A DNA stretch of 64,000 nucleotides from CAVZCK01 sp963773735 (GCA_963773735.1 CAVZCK010000020.1:65386-129385), one strand, 5' to 3'; counted from the first letter of the stretch, positions 23,547 to 35,040 are shown. A program made the numbers and translations. Notes: generated by a model from the sequence alone, not told the origin.

Positions 23547-25991
23547 GCGTTCCCGCCCAGACCGCCGCATACGAGACGATCGCCGTCGAAATCCGGGTCC
23601 AGGGCCGTGTGCAGGGTGTCGGTTTCCGGCCCGCTGTCTGGCGCATCGCCTATGCGCTGCACCTTGGCGGCGAAGTGCTCAACGACGCGCAGGGCGTATT
23701 GGTTCGCCTCCAGGGTCCGCCCTCTGCAGTGATGCATTTTATTGAGCGCCTTCACAGCGAAGCTCCGCCGCTTGCGCGCATTGAGTCGATCGTCTCGCAT
23801 CCTTACGACGGACGCTTGCCCGGCATGTTTCGCATCACCGAAAGCGCCGGCGGGGCCGTCCATACCGAAATCTCCCCCGACGCCGGGATCTGCAAAGCTT
23901 GTGCGGAGGAAATTCTCAATCCATTCGAGGGCCGGTACCGATATCCCTTCACCAACTGCACGCATTGCGGGCCGCGCCTCAGCATCATCAACGGCGTGCC
24001 CTATGACCGCGCACAGACGACGATGGCCGCCTTCGACATGTGCGAGGCCTGCCTCGCCGAATATGGCGATCCCGCCAATCGGCGTTTTCATGCCGAGGCG
24101 ACGGCCTGCCATAGCTGCGGACCGCGCGTCTCCTTGATCCGGCTTGACGGCGGGGCAGTCAGCTTCGATCAGCATTCGATGCTCGATAATGTCGATGCGG
24201 CCCGCAGCCTGCTGCAAAAGGGCGAGATCGTTGCTATCAAAGGGCTCGGCGGCTATCAGCTCGCCTGCGATGCCACGAACGCGGATGCCGTCGCCCGGCT
24301 CCGCGAGCGCAAGGGGCGCTATGCCAAGCCCTTCGCGCTGATGGCGCGCGACCTCGATGTCATCAGGCGCTATTGCCGCATCAGCAAAGCGGAGGAGGCG
24401 GCTCTGATGAGCGCGAAAGCGCCCATCGTTCTGCTGCGCGCCGGCGGGCCGGAGCATCTCCCCGATCCGGTGGCGCCAGGCTTGAACATGCTGGGCTTCA
24501 TGCTCCCGACGACGCCCTTGCACCTTCTGATGCTCCGCAATCTGGACCGGCCCGCGGTCATGACCAGCGGCAATGTCTCCGACGAACCGCAGCTTATTGC
24601 CGACGCCGAGGCGATGGACAGGCTGGGCCGGATTGCGGCCTACGCCCTGATTCATGACCGCGACATCGCCAACCGCGTCGATGATTCCGTCGTCCGCGAG
24701 ATGGACGGCAAGATCCGTCTCATCCGGCGTGCGCGCGGCTATGCACCTTCGCCGCTGCGCCTGCCGCGCGGTTTTGAGGCGGCGCCCGAGATCTTGGCGA
24801 TGGGCGGCGAATTGAAGGCGACAGGCTGTCTCGTGAAGGATGGCATGGCCATACTCACCCAGCATCAGGGCGATCTCGAAAACGCCGCGACCTTCGCCGA
24901 TTACCGGAAGACCATCGATCTCTACAGCGCCCTGTTCGATCATAAGCCGCGGGCGCTCGTCGCCGATCAGCATCCGGACTATCTCTCCTCGAAACTCGCC
25001 GCGGAGCGATCCCGCAAAGATCATCTGCCGCTCGTCACCGTTCAGCATCATCATGCTCATGTCGCATCTTGCCTTGCTGAAAATGGCCATGCGCTGAATG
25101 CGGCGCCTGTCCTCGGCGTCGTCCTCGATGGTCTCGGGCTCGGCGATGACGGCACGATCTGGGGCGGGGAATTTCTGCTCGCCGATTATGACGGCTATGA
25201 GCGGCTCGGCTGCCTGAAGCCGGTAGCCATGCTAGGGGGCGCGCAAGCGGCGCGCGAGCCGTGGCGCAATCTCTATGCGCATCTTACCGCGCAGATGGGC
25301 TGGGCGGATTTCGCCATGAATTTTGCCGAGCTCGAATTGTTCGCATTTCTCAGGGACAAGCCCCGCGCAACGCTCGAGGCCATGCTGGCGCGCAATCTGA
25401 ACTCGCCGCTGGCCTCATCCTGCGGCAGGCTGTTCGACGCGCTCGCCGCCGCGGTCGGCGTCTGCCGCGAACGCCAATTCTATGAGGGCCAGACCGGGGC
25501 CGAGCTTGAAGCGATGGCCGATCAGAAGACGCTGCGCGATCCGGGCGAGGAGCGCTATCCGGTCGCCATTCCCGCTCTGCCCAAGACCGGCCTGCCTTAT
25601 ATCGAGCCGCTTGGGATGTGGCGCGCCGTGCTCGGCGACCTGCATTTTAGCAACGCCGGCTCCGGTGGTCGCCGCGCGCTTCCACACATGGCTCGCCGAT
25701 TCGATCATCGCCATGACCGAGAAGCTCGCCCTTCGCGACGCGCCGGCCGGCCCGCGTTTCACGGCAGTCGCCCTCAGCGGCGGCTGTTTCCAGAACCGCA
25801 TTCTCTTCGAGGCCGTCAGTCGCCGTTTGCAAGCGAAGGATTTTTCCGTGCTGACTCATGCGCGATTTCCAGCCAATGATGGCGGGCTGGCGCTCGGTCA
25901 GGCGGCGATCGGCGCCGCACGGCTCATCCGCACCCAAACACAAGGCCAAGGAACAGCATCATGTGCCTCGGAATTCCCGGCCGCATCGTGA
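23543..25991 (+). CDS. hypF: Carbamoyltransferase HypF (single frameshift)
   Basis: HypF makes the thiocarbamate on HypE that becomes the cyanide ligands of the NiFe centre. The acylphosphatase domain (VQGRVQGVGFRP) is followed by zinc-finger CxxC pairs (CKAC, CTHCGP, CEAC, CHSCGP), a YrdC domain (KGLGGYQLACDA) and a Kae1-like domain (HHHAHVASCL). Near 25640 the frame shifts; the rest continues as PAPVVAARFHTWL, SGGCFQNRIL and NDGGLALGQA. Restored length is about 815 residues. ATG 23543 overlaps the NHL stop; the 3' end overlaps hypC by 31 bases. Confidence 0.93.
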
Positions 25992-26242
25992 AGATCGACA
26001 GCGCCGCGATGCGCCTTGCGACGGTCGACATCAGCGGCGTCAAGCGCCAGGTCAATATCGCCTGCATCGTCGATGAGACACACCCGCCGGAGGCCTGCGT
26101 CGGGGACTGGGTGCTCGTGCATGTCGGCTTCGCCATGAGCCGCATCAACGAGGAAGAGGCGGCGCAGACGCTGCAGATCCTCACTGAGCTCGGCGAAGCG
26201 CAGGAAGAGCTGAGGGCCATGCGGCTTTCGGCGGCCGATTAG
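25961..26242 (+). CDS. hypC: Hydrogenase assembly chaperone HypC
   Basis: A 93-residue chaperone that with HypD builds the Fe(CN)2CO unit and delivers it to the large subunit. The N-terminus MCLGIPGRIV has the essential Cys2. GDWVLVHVGFAMSRI is the conserved core, and a helical Glu-rich tail follows. It starts inside the end of hypF, as is common for tightly packed hyp operons. Confidence 0.95.
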   Translation: MCLGIPGRIVKIDSAAMRLATVDISGVKRQVNIACIVDETHPPEACVGDWVLVHVGFAMSRINEEEAAQTLQILTELGEAQEELRAMRLSAAD

Positions 26243-26253
26243 GAGTTGCTGGC

Positions 26254-26947
26254 ATGTCTTCGGAAAATGACCTCCAGGCGCTTTATCCGTTTCTCCACGG
26301 CAAGCCGCAGGACGCCGCGCAGCTCGACGCCGCGCTCTTGCATTCGGTCAACGAAAAGGCGAAAGACTCGCGGCAGACCAACGAGGCTTTCTTCGCCGAG
26401 CAGGCGCCGATCCTCGTCGCGGCGGCGAAATCCGTGGCCGATGTCTATCGCAAAGGCGGCCGGCTGTTCACCATGGGCAATGGCGGGTCGAGCTGCGATG
26501 CCTCGCATGTCGCGGTGGAGTTCGTCCACCCGATCACCGCCGGGCCGGCCCGCGCTCGCGGCCATCAATCTGGTCGCCGATCTCGCCATGATCTCGGCGG
26601 TCGGCAACGATGTCGGCTTCGAGCATGTCTTCGTGCGCCAGGTCGTGGCGCAGGCAAAGGCCGGTGACGGGCTCGTCGGCATTTCGACGAGCGGCAATTC
26701 GGCCAATCTCATCGCGGCTTTCGCCAAGGCGAAGGACATGGGGCTGCTGACGATCGGCCTGACCGGCGGCGATGGCGGCAAAATGAAATCAGCGGGCGTC
26801 GTCGACCACTGTCTCGTCGTGCCGTCCTCCTCCATCCACCGCATCCAGGAATGCCACGTCACCGCCTACCATATCCTGTGGGATCTGGTGCATACGCTGC
26901 TCGCGGATGACCGCGGCTCGGCGGCGACAAAAGGAGCCGCGGCATGA
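26254..26947 (+). CDS. gmhA: SIS-domain phosphoheptose isomerase-like protein in the hyp operon (single frameshift)
   Basis: A GmhA-like sugar isomerase of about 230 residues. N-terminal motifs TMGNGGSSCDASHVAVEF are in one frame and NLVADLAMISAVGNDVGFE, STSGNSANLIAAF and LTGGDGGKM in the next. Deleting one C near 26546 restores AGRPALAAINL without any gap, so the break is an error. Classical GmhA makes ADP-heptose precursors; in this operon (between hypC and hypD, overlapping hypD by ATGA) a link with hydrogenase synthesis is suspected but unexplained. Confidence 0.88.
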
Positions 26948-28075
26948 AATATGTCGATGAATTCCGCGACCGCGAAAAAGCGGCGATCCTGATAAGGGAA
27001 ATCGAGACGCTGGCCGCCTCGATCGACATCACCAAGCAGCGTCCGATCCATCTCATGGAAGTCTGCGGCGGGCACACCCATTCGATCTTCCGCTACGGCA
27101 TCGAGGGCATGCTTCCCGACACGATCGAGCTTGTGCATGGGCCGGGATGCCCAGTCTGCGTGCTGCCGATGGGGCGCGTCGACGATTGCATGTCGATCGC
27201 CGACCGGCCGGAGGTGATCTTCACCACATTTGGCGACGCCATGCGCGTGCCCGGCTCGAAGAAGAGCCTGCTTCAGGCCAAGGCTGACGGCGCCGATGTG
27301 CGCATGGTCTATTCGCCGATGGATGCGCTTGCGCTCGCCCGCAAAAACCCAGACCGGGAGGTCGTCTTTTTCGGAATTGGCTTTGAGACGACCATGCCCT
27401 CGACGGCGCTGACCATTCTTCAGGCGGAAGCTGAGGGCGTCACGAATTTTTCCGTGTTCTGCAACCACATCACCATCGTGCCGACCATCAAGGCCATTCT
27501 CGACAGCCCTGATCTGCATCTCGACGGCTTTCTCGGTCCCGGCCATGTCTCCATGGTCATCGGCACGGCGCCCTATCAGTTCATCGCCGACTATTACCGC
27601 CGTCCGATGGTCGTCGCCGGCTTCGAGCCGCTCGATGTTCTGCAATCGATCTGGATGTGCCTGATCCAGATCAAGGAGGGCCGGGCAGAAGTCGAAAATC
27701 AATATGCGCGCATCGTTCCAGACGAGGGCAATGCTGCGGCGCTTCAAGCCGTCTCCAAGGTCTATGAGCTGCGCGAATTCTTCGAATGGCGCGGCCTCGG
27801 CTCGATCGATCATTCGGGCGTCAAGATCCGCGAGAGCTATGCGCTTTACGACGCCGAACGCAAATTCACCGTACCGAATGTGCGCATCGCCGACCCGAAA
27901 AGCTGCCAATGCGGCGAAGTCCTCAAAGGCGTGATCAAGCCGTGGCAATGCAAGGTGTTCGGCTCGGCCTGCACACCAGAGACGCCGCTCGGCGCGCTGA
28001 TGGTCTCGTCAGAGGGCGCCTGCGCGGCCTACTATCCAATATGGCGGCATCAAGAAGCAGGCGGGCGCTGCATGA
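26944..28075 (+). CDS. hypD: Hydrogenase assembly protein HypD (frameshift near the end)
   Basis: HypD is a [4Fe-4S] protein that reduces the thiocyanate from HypE and hands Fe(CN)2CO to HypC. MEVCGGHTHSIFRYG, HGPGCPVCVLP and GPGHVSMVIG are conserved, with a C-terminal Cys-rich cluster region. As written, the frame runs into hypE, giving a false 664-residue fusion. Deleting one C at 28036-28037 yields YYQYGGIKKQAGAA followed by TGA (28073-28075), overlapping the hypE start by ATGA. Confidence 0.94.
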
Positions 28076-29140
28076 CCGTCATTCCGTTTACGCGGGCGCG
28101 GCCGCTCGGCCGCGTCAATGTGCCGAAAGTCACGCTCGCTCATGGCGGCGGCGGCAAGGCCATGCGCGACCTGATCGACGATGTCTTTATCGCGCCCTTT
28201 GAAAACCTCACGCTGGCGCCATTGGAGGATCAGGCCCGTGTCGATCTCAGCCTTTTTGCGGCGCTGGGCGATCGTCTGGCTTTCACGACCAACTCTTTCG
28301 TCGTCGATCCGCTGTTCTTCCCCGGCGGCGACATCGGCAAGCTCGCTGTCTACGGCACGGTGAACGATCTGGCGGTCGGCGGCGCGGTGCCGCTTTTCCT
28401 CTCTTGCGCGGTGATCATCGAAGAGGGCGTTCCGGTCGAGCTGCTGCGGCGCGTCACCGCCTCGATGGCGGAGGCGGCGCGCAACGCCGGCGTCCAGATC
28501 GTGACGGGCGACACCAAGGTGGTTCACAAAGGCGCCTGCGATAAGCTGTTCATTACGACGACGGGCATCGGCGCGATTCCCGAGGGACTCAATCTCGGCG
28601 CCCATCGCGCGCAGCCGGGCGACGTCATCCTGGTCAATGGGCTGCTCGGCGATCACGGTGCGGCCATTCTCGGGGCGCGCGGGGACATGGCGCTGGAGAC
28701 CCTCATCGAAAGCGATTGCGCGCCGCTTCACGGACTTGTCCAGACCATTCTGGTCGCCGCGCCGAATACGCGTCTGCTGCGCGATGCAACGCGCGGCGGC
28801 GTCGCGACGGTGCTGAACGAGATTGCCTCTGCCTCAGGCGTCTCCATCGAAATCGACGAGACGAGCACGCCGATCCGCGACGAAGTCGAAGGCATTCTGC
28901 GAAATTCTCGGCCTCGATCCGCTCTATCTGGCCAATGAGGGCAAGCTCGTCGCCGTCGTTCCGGAGAATGAGGCGGGCGCCGCGCTGGCGGCGATGCAGG
29001 CTCATCCGCTCGGCGAGGGCGCGCGCCTCATCGGCTATGCCGGAAACGGCGAGGCCGGCCGTGTCACCATGCGCACCTGCTTTGGCGGACATCGCATTGT
29101 AGATATGCTGGTCGGCGAGCAGCTACCGAGGATTTGTTGA
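28072..29140 (+). CDS. hypE: Hydrogenase assembly protein HypE (single frameshift)
   Basis: HypE dehydrates the carbamoyl group on its C-terminal Cys to thiocyanate using ATP. The N-terminus has TLAHGGGGKAM, followed by GDIGKLAVYGTVNDLAVGG and TGDTKVV. Removing one T near 28892 joins DEVEGIC to EILGLDPLYLANEGK and restores the normal end, which is PRIC with the active Cys as the last residue. The true start is ATG 28072, overlapping the repaired hypD stop. Confidence 0.94.
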
Positions 29141-29214
29141 TGATCCAAGATGGCCGGGACCGAGGTCCCTTTGCCATCGAACTTCACAGAGGCAATCAGC
29201 GAAGGAGAATATCC

Positions 29215-29794
29215 ATGGTTTCTTACCGTTCGGTCCTCGGGGCTGGTGCCGCGTTGATTTTGGCCACGCCCGCATTCGCGCATCCGGGGCATGGGATGCA
29301 TAGCTTCTCGGCCGGTCTTGCTCATCCGATTTCCGGCGCGGATCATTTGCTGGCAATGGTCGCCGTGGGTCTGTGGGCGGCGCTCGCGGCGCCCCGGCTG
29401 TTCTGGGTGGCGCCCCCTGGGCTTCATGTCCGGCATGCTCGTAGGCGGGTTGACTGGCATGGAGGGCATGGCCATGCCGTCGGCCGAGACTGTTATCGCT
29501 GGCTCGGTCGTGCTGTTCGGAGCTCTGGCCTTGTTCAATGTCAAGGCACCCTTGGCTCTCGCCTTTGCCGCCGCTGCATTTTTCGGTGCAGCCCATGGCA
29601 TCGCGCATGGCGCGGAATTGCCGGCCGGCGGCGGCACGCTTCAATATGCTGCCGGATTCCTGCTCGCGACGGCGGCCCTTCACACGATTGGCGTCGGCCT
29701 TGGGCTGCTGTCGCAGCGTTTCAATGTCGTGCGCCTCGGACAGGCGGCAGGCGGCGCTGTCGCCGCGGCCGGCGTGGCGCTATTGGTTCTTTAG
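29215..29794 (+). CDS. hupE: HupE/UreJ-type nickel permease (single frameshift)
   Basis: A membrane protein of about 190 residues with a signal-like N-terminus ending in TPAFA, the metal motif HPGHGMHSF, then HPISGADHLLAM and about six hydrophobic segments; GAAHGIAHGAELP is the second conserved His motif. HupE proteins import nickel for hydrogenase. One extra C near 29415 breaks the frame; deleting it gives VAPLGFMSGMLVGG. ATG 29215 has AAGGAGAA upstream. Confidence 0.9.
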
Positions 29795-29851
29795 CGAACG
29801 CTTTCGGCGGGCGCCTAGCCGAGCCCCGGCGCCCGCATTTGGAGCCGGATC

Positions 29852-30229
29852 ATGCATGAGCTGGGCATCACCCAGAACATCGTCTCGATCGTTGCCGAGC
29901 ATGCCAATCACCGGCCGGTGAACCGCGTGGTGCTGGAGGTGGGAACGCTCGCCGGAGTGATGACCAACTCGATCGCCTTCTGCTTCGATGTCGTCGCCAG
30001 AGGGACGGCGCTCGAAGGCGCGGTGCTGGAAATCCGGCAGGTCGAAGCGCGGGCGCTTTGCCGCGCCTGCGGCGCGGAGTTCGCGCAAAGCACGCTCTTT
30101 AGCGCTTGCCGCTGCGGCTCCAATCGTTTCGAACGGCTGAGCGGCGACGAGCTGAAAATCAAGGAATATGAACTCGCTTCGGGATCTCACCCGGCGCTGG
30201 AAAAACACTCGGGAAACGCCGCTCGATAG
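29852..30229 (+). CDS. hypA: Nickel-insertion protein HypA
   Basis: A 125-residue metallochaperone that works with HypB to put nickel into the large subunit. The nickel site MHE is at the N-terminus. The zinc finger has CRACG and CRCGS (a CxxC plus CxC arrangement at about 71-91). EVGTLAGV and LKIKEYEL are family blocks. The tail beyond residue 108 is variable. ATG 29852 follows GGAG. Confidence 0.95.
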   Translation: MHELGITQNIVSIVAEHANHRPVNRVVLEVGTLAGVMTNSIAFCFDVVARGTALEGAVLEIRQVEARALCRACGAEFAQSTLFSACRCGSNRFERLSGDELKIKEYELASGSHPALEKHSGNAAR

Positions 30230-30256
30230 CTGCATTTGCGGCGCAAGGAGAATGAC

Positions 30257-31120
<864 letters not shown>

Positions 31121-31152
31121 CGGCGGGCAATTTTAGCCAGAGCGATCGCCAG

Positions 31153-32586
31153 TTAGCGGCCGCAGACGCAATGCTCGCCATGCGCCGCGCGGATTGCTTC
31201 GAGGCTGCCGTGAAAGCTTTGCCAGAGCGTCTCCTGACGCTGCCGGACCGCAACCAGCCGAACGGCGGCCTCGACCGCCGCAATCGCCTCGCGCAGCGCG
31301 TCACGAACCGATTTCTCGGCTTCTCCTTTCAACCCGCGGTCGTCGAGGACAATCAGCGCGTGATAGGTATCCTCGGCGCCTTTGACCTCCTCGACGCGCT
31401 CTTGGGAAACGTTTGCCGCTTCCAGAATCTCGACCAGCAGCGTCTTCATGTCCTTCGCAGCCTCGCTTTGGAGCTGCAGGGCGGCAAGCGTCGCGCCGCC
31501 CCATGCCGGATGACCACCGGGCAGGTCACGAGCCGCAGCGAAAACCTCGTCGGCTTTTGCGCGTGCAAGTGTCTCGGCCTCGCCAGCTAGCTCCGCCAGC
31601 CTTTCCCCGTGCTTGCGCAGCGGCGAAAGCTGATCGTCATGATAGTCGGCGAAGCGGATGGCGCCGGTGCAGATGGCCGGCTTCATGTCTTGCAGGAAGT
31701 ATCTGCGCAGATCGAGGGCAACCTTATCGATGATCCAGCCATATTTCCCGCTCTCGCGCAGAGTGGTGTCATAGCCGGCGCTCGTCAGCCGGTCGGCTTC
31801 GATATAGATGTCGCGGACCTCGCGGGCCGAAAGTCCCGCCGTTTCGACCTCGTTATTCTGCCGCCGGCCCGGCCGTCTCGGTATTGATGGCCGGAACAGC
31901 CAACCCCGCGACATCGACTTGTCGGGACGCGAAGCATTGCGCCAGATCTCGCGAAGGCGGGCGCCGCCATTGTCCCCGATCTGGCGAAGCGCCGCGTGAA
32001 ATTTCCCGCCGCAGTCAGCGACTGGCCACGCCAGAGCCACGGTCTTTTCGACGACCGTGCTCGCCGGCGCGCTCCTTTTTGGCCGATCTTCGTCGTCATC
32101 GTCACCCGGAGCACGCAATGTCAATGTCAGCCGATTAGGTGACTTGTCAGCCGCAGCGCGCAGCTTGACTTCGATCAGGACGGTGCGGCTGCGACCCTTC
32201 CTAATGCCATCGATATGCGCAAGCTGCACCGCGCCCTTCTGTTTGGTCGAGACCCTCGAGCCGTCGACATCGACGATTTCACCTTGCTCCGCTTCGAGGA
32301 GCAGCTCCGCTGACACGCCGCGCCGGCTCTCAGCCTTGCTCGACAAGGTAAGCTGCGCAAAGGCTGAGCTGCCGGCGGTATAGAGGCCCTTCGGCGAGGT
32401 CGCCGTCAGCTCGCCGGTCACCGGACCAGCGGTCAGCGTCAGAGGCAGGTCGCCCGGATCGACCTGAACTGCGGCCGGCTTAACGCTTCCGGTTTGATCA
32501 GGAAGAATCTGTGAAGACGCGGAAGGCGGCGCAAGGATGGCGGCGGACATGATGGAGATCGCCAACGCAATACGATAAGTCATCAT
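31153..32586 (-). CDS. Secreted protein of unknown function
   Basis: A protein of about 477 residues convergent with hypB. The N-terminus (MMTYRIALAISIMSAAILAP) is a signal peptide. A beta-rich first half (LPLTLTAGPVTGELTATS, then a charged DDDDED stretch) is followed by a helical second half with a long Ala/Glu-rich region. Cys occur at widely spaced points (VADCGGKF, PAICTGA, HCVCGR at the very end). I do not recognise a domain. The start could also be 32646, but 32586 gives a clean signal peptide. Confidence 0.72.
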   Translation of the reverse strand: MMTYRIALAISIMSAAILAPPSASSQILPDQTGSVKPAAVQVDPGDLPLTLTAGPVTGELTATSPKGLYTAGSSAFAQLTLSSKAESRRGVSAELLLEAEQGEIVDVDGSRVSTKQKGAVQLAHIDGIRKGRSRTVLIEVKLRAAADKSPNRLTLTLRAPGDDDDEDRPKRSAPASTVVEKTVALAWPVADCGGKFHAALRQIGDNGGARLREIWRNASRPDKSMSRGWLFRPSIPRRPGRRQNNEVETAGLSAREVRDIYIEADRLTSAGYDTTLRESGKYGWIIDKVALDLRRYFLQDMKPAICTGAIRFADYHDDQLSPLRKHGERLAELAGEAETLARAKADEVFAAARDLPGGHPAWGGATLAALQLQSEAAKDMKTLLVEILEAANVSQERVEEVKGAEDTYHALIVLDDRGLKGEAEKSVRDALREAIAAVEAAVRLVAVRQRQETLWQSFHGSLEAIRAAHGEHCVCGR

Positions 32587-33354
32587 CAACCGGCTTGCCC
32601 TGAACGCATTGACTGCGCAACCCTGTCGTCCCAGTGAGACGATCAACGGAAGTTTGGGAGAGTAACGAATTCGCCCGCAAGCGCGCTAACGAAGATAAAC
32701 CAAGCGTCCTAAACTTCCTTTAATGCTATGCAAATGTGACACATGGGCTAATGGTCGAATCTGCCGGCTCAGCCGAATGAATGACGGGGCATACCGGCAA
32801 AATAAAACACTGCCGCCTTTCGGACGGCAGTGCTTGTAACCCCGCTAATTTCGTCGCCGATCGCCCCGATGACGTGCTTAGACCTGTCACGAAAACAGCC
32901 CCCCCGACACGATCGGGCTTCAGCATGCTTTTCGGGCTCGCCATTCAGTCCAAACTGGCGAGACGACCCCCCCTTCAGGCTGAGTCTGCCGCAAAGCGTC
33001 GGGCTGCGCAATCGGGCCAGCTTATGTCGAGCATTGATTCCTGGCGCATTAGACGTTGAATTGTGGCGTAACCCGAGAGCGGGTTCGCCAGCACCGATCA
33101 CATCAGGGGATCGGTCTCATCGGCTATACGATATATTCAGGATCCGTTGACGGCTCGCGGGCGATTGGCACATAATCAAAATCTCGGCTTGCACTTTCAC
33201 GGCAAATAAGCCGCGCAGAACAGCCTGGGCCTGGCGCCGCGATCATATAGCCAATCGTCATAATTGTGGCTGAATTCGTCCGATTGTGACAGATAAGTAA
33301 CAGATCAAGCGCCGACGCTGTTGAAGAAAATTCGCCGCGGGTCCGGTGCCGTCA
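32587..33354. other. Long intergenic region
   Basis: Nearly 770 bases with no supported protein gene on either strand. It contains the minus-strand terminator at 32801-32832 and two C7 tracts (near 32901 and 32970, G7 on the minus strand). The short open frames here have no recognisable similarity and poor start contexts. A promoter for the secreted protein at 32586 should lie at its left end. Confidence 0.5.
32801..32832 (-). terminator. Intrinsic terminator on the minus strand without an obvious gene
   Basis: Stem CACTGCCG (32808-32815) pairs with CGGCAGTG (32825-32832), extended by CC/GG with one bulge. On the minus strand it is followed by TTTTATTTT (32801-32807 and on). No convincing minus-strand protein gene lies upstream of it, so it may end a small RNA. 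Confidence 0.65.
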
Positions 33355-34815
33355 TTATTGGGATGTGACAGGCTCCCTCTGTAGCGGCAGCTGACGTCTT
33401 GTGACCCAATCGTCGAACCGCGTCGTCAGAGTCGCCTCGTTAGCGGCCCAAAAGCTGGCGTCGAAAGCGAGAGCGCTGCTCATATTCGGCGCATAGGTCG
33501 GCAGGAACGGCTTCATCTCCAGGTCCAGCTCGGCATGCTTGCCGACAAGTTCAACGGCGGAGCGCCGCGCGGGACCATAAGGCAGCCAGCGGGTCTGATC
33601 GGCGAGCGGGCCCGGGCTGGTAGCGAAGCGGATGAACGCCTTAGCCGCGTCCTGATGCGCCGCGCCGCGCGGAATCCCCCAATAATCGAAGGAATAGATC
33701 TGGTGGTCCCAGAGGATTTCGACCGGCTCTCGTGCGCCGACGATCGCCATGAATGCGCGTCCGTTAAAGCCGATGCCCATAACGGCTTCCTTCGCCGCAA
33801 TCCGTCCGAAAACCTCGGACGGCTTTTCCCACCAGACGATATCGTCTTTGATCGAGGACAGCTTGGCGAAGGCGCGGTCCTGGCCTTCCGGCGTGGCCAG
33901 TGTCGAATAGACCGCGTCCGGCTTGACGCCGTCCGCCATGAGCGCAAGCTCCAGCGAATAGCTCGGCTGCTTTGGCAGAATGCGCTTGCCTGGAAACCTC
34001 TTGGTGTTGAAGAAATCCTCAACCGACCCCGGCTTTTGCTTCAGACGCCTGTCGTAAACGATGACCGCCGACCAGGCGACGCTGGCGATGCCGCAAGGCT
34101 GGATCGCGCCGGGCAGGAAGTCCTCGGGCGCGGAGGCGCCATTCGGCGCCGTTTCGACAATGCTCGGATCGAGGTGCTCCAGAAGCTGGTCATTGCAGGC
34201 GCGCGTCGCCGCCTCGCCATTCAGATCGACAAGGCTCCATTCGGGCGTCTCGCCCTGCTCCTTCAGTCTATCGTAGTGACCATCATAGATGACCGTCTTG
34301 ACTTGGTAGCCGAAGCGGGAATTGAACGGTTTGAAATAGGCCCGGTCCTGGGCCTCGCCATAGGCCCCGCCCCAGGTCGCGATTTTGAGCGTGATATCCT
34401 TGGGATCGATTGGCGTGGGCGCCGGTGCGGGGGAAGCCTGTGCCGGCAGGGGCGCGGGCTCGGGGTTGGCAGCCGCCGGGGTGGGCGCGGTGCTCGGCGC
34501 CGGTGGTTCGGAGTTGGTGGGCGGCGCTGCTGGTTCCGAACTGGCGGGTTGTGCCATCGCCGGTGCGGCGGCATCGGCCGGCCGATCACTGTTCTTGCCC
34601 AAATTATCCACGCCGGCCGCCGCTCCAGGCTGCGGCGCAGCGCTTTCCGCCGCGGGCTTTTCGTTCTGCCCTGTTGCTGCGCCCGGCGAAGGCTCGCCTG
34701 CTGCAGCAGCGGGCGGCTCCTGCGCAGGGGTCTGCGCGGCAACAGGGGGCGCGGACAGCAATGCGGCAAACGCAAGGGCGAGGATGAGTTGGAGCCCGCG
34801 GCTTTGTTTTCTCAC
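33355..34815 (-). CDS. Orphan periplasmic solute-binding protein (polyamine-type) with long Pro/Ala linker
   Basis: A 486-residue protein with a signal peptide ending PPVAAQ. Residues about 27-138 form a low-complexity Pro/Ala/Ser/Glu region, an unusual addition. The binding domain starts at ITLKIATWGGAYGEAQDRAY and continues with IQPCGIASVAWSAV, DFFNTKRFPGKR and PYGPARRSA, a pattern of spermidine/putrescine-type ABC binding proteins. No permease or ATPase gene is adjacent. The linker may tether the domain to the cell wall or membrane (inference). Confidence 0.85.
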   Translation of the reverse strand: MRKQSRGLQLILALAFAALLSAPPVAAQTPAQEPPAAAAGEPSPGAATGQNEKPAAESAAPQPGAAAGVDNLGKNSDRPADAAAPAMAQPASSEPAAPPTNSEPPAPSTAPTPAAANPEPAPLPAQASPAPAPTPIDPKDITLKIATWGGAYGEAQDRAYFKPFNSRFGYQVKTVIYDGHYDRLKEQGETPEWSLVDLNGEAATRACNDQLLEHLDPSIVETAPNGASAPEDFLPGAIQPCGIASVAWSAVIVYDRRLKQKPGSVEDFFNTKRFPGKRILPKQPSYSLELALMADGVKPDAVYSTLATPEGQDRAFAKLSSIKDDIVWWEKPSEVFGRIAAKEAVMGIGFNGRAFMAIVGAREPVEILWDHQIYSFDYWGIPRGAAHQDAAKAFIRFATSPGPLADQTRWLPYGPARRSAVELVGKHAELDLEMKPFLPTYAPNMSSALAFDASFWAANEATLTTRFDDWVTRRQLPLQREPVTSQ

Positions 34816-35040
34816 GTCAATGTCCTTCCGACGTAGCCTTTCTCAACTTGCGGCACACCCTAGCGCAGGTGCCGCGAGCGAGGCGATGAATTTTCTTCGT
34901 TCCCGGGAAAAGCGTTGAAAACTGAGGAAATTTAGGTTGGTGAACTCTTATGCCGGTTAGCCGCAGACGGCAATCATTCCAAGCTCCAAATTCCGGGATT
35001 CCTTCACAATGATGCGGTGGGCGGCCGATCCGCCGAGACC

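Noticed and set aside
26944..28938. A 664-residue HypD-HypE fusion protein
   Set aside because: Deleting one C at 28036-28037 gives a normal HypD end and an ATGA overlap with a normal HypE start; the fusion is an indel artefact.
32769..33101. A 110-residue minus-strand frame over the terminator region
   Set aside because: It runs through an intrinsic terminator, has no ribosome binding site and shows no family similarity.
33165..33193. A TGGCAC ... TTGCAC pair resembling a sigma-54 promoter
   Set aside because: The spacing is about twice the required ten bases between GG and GC.
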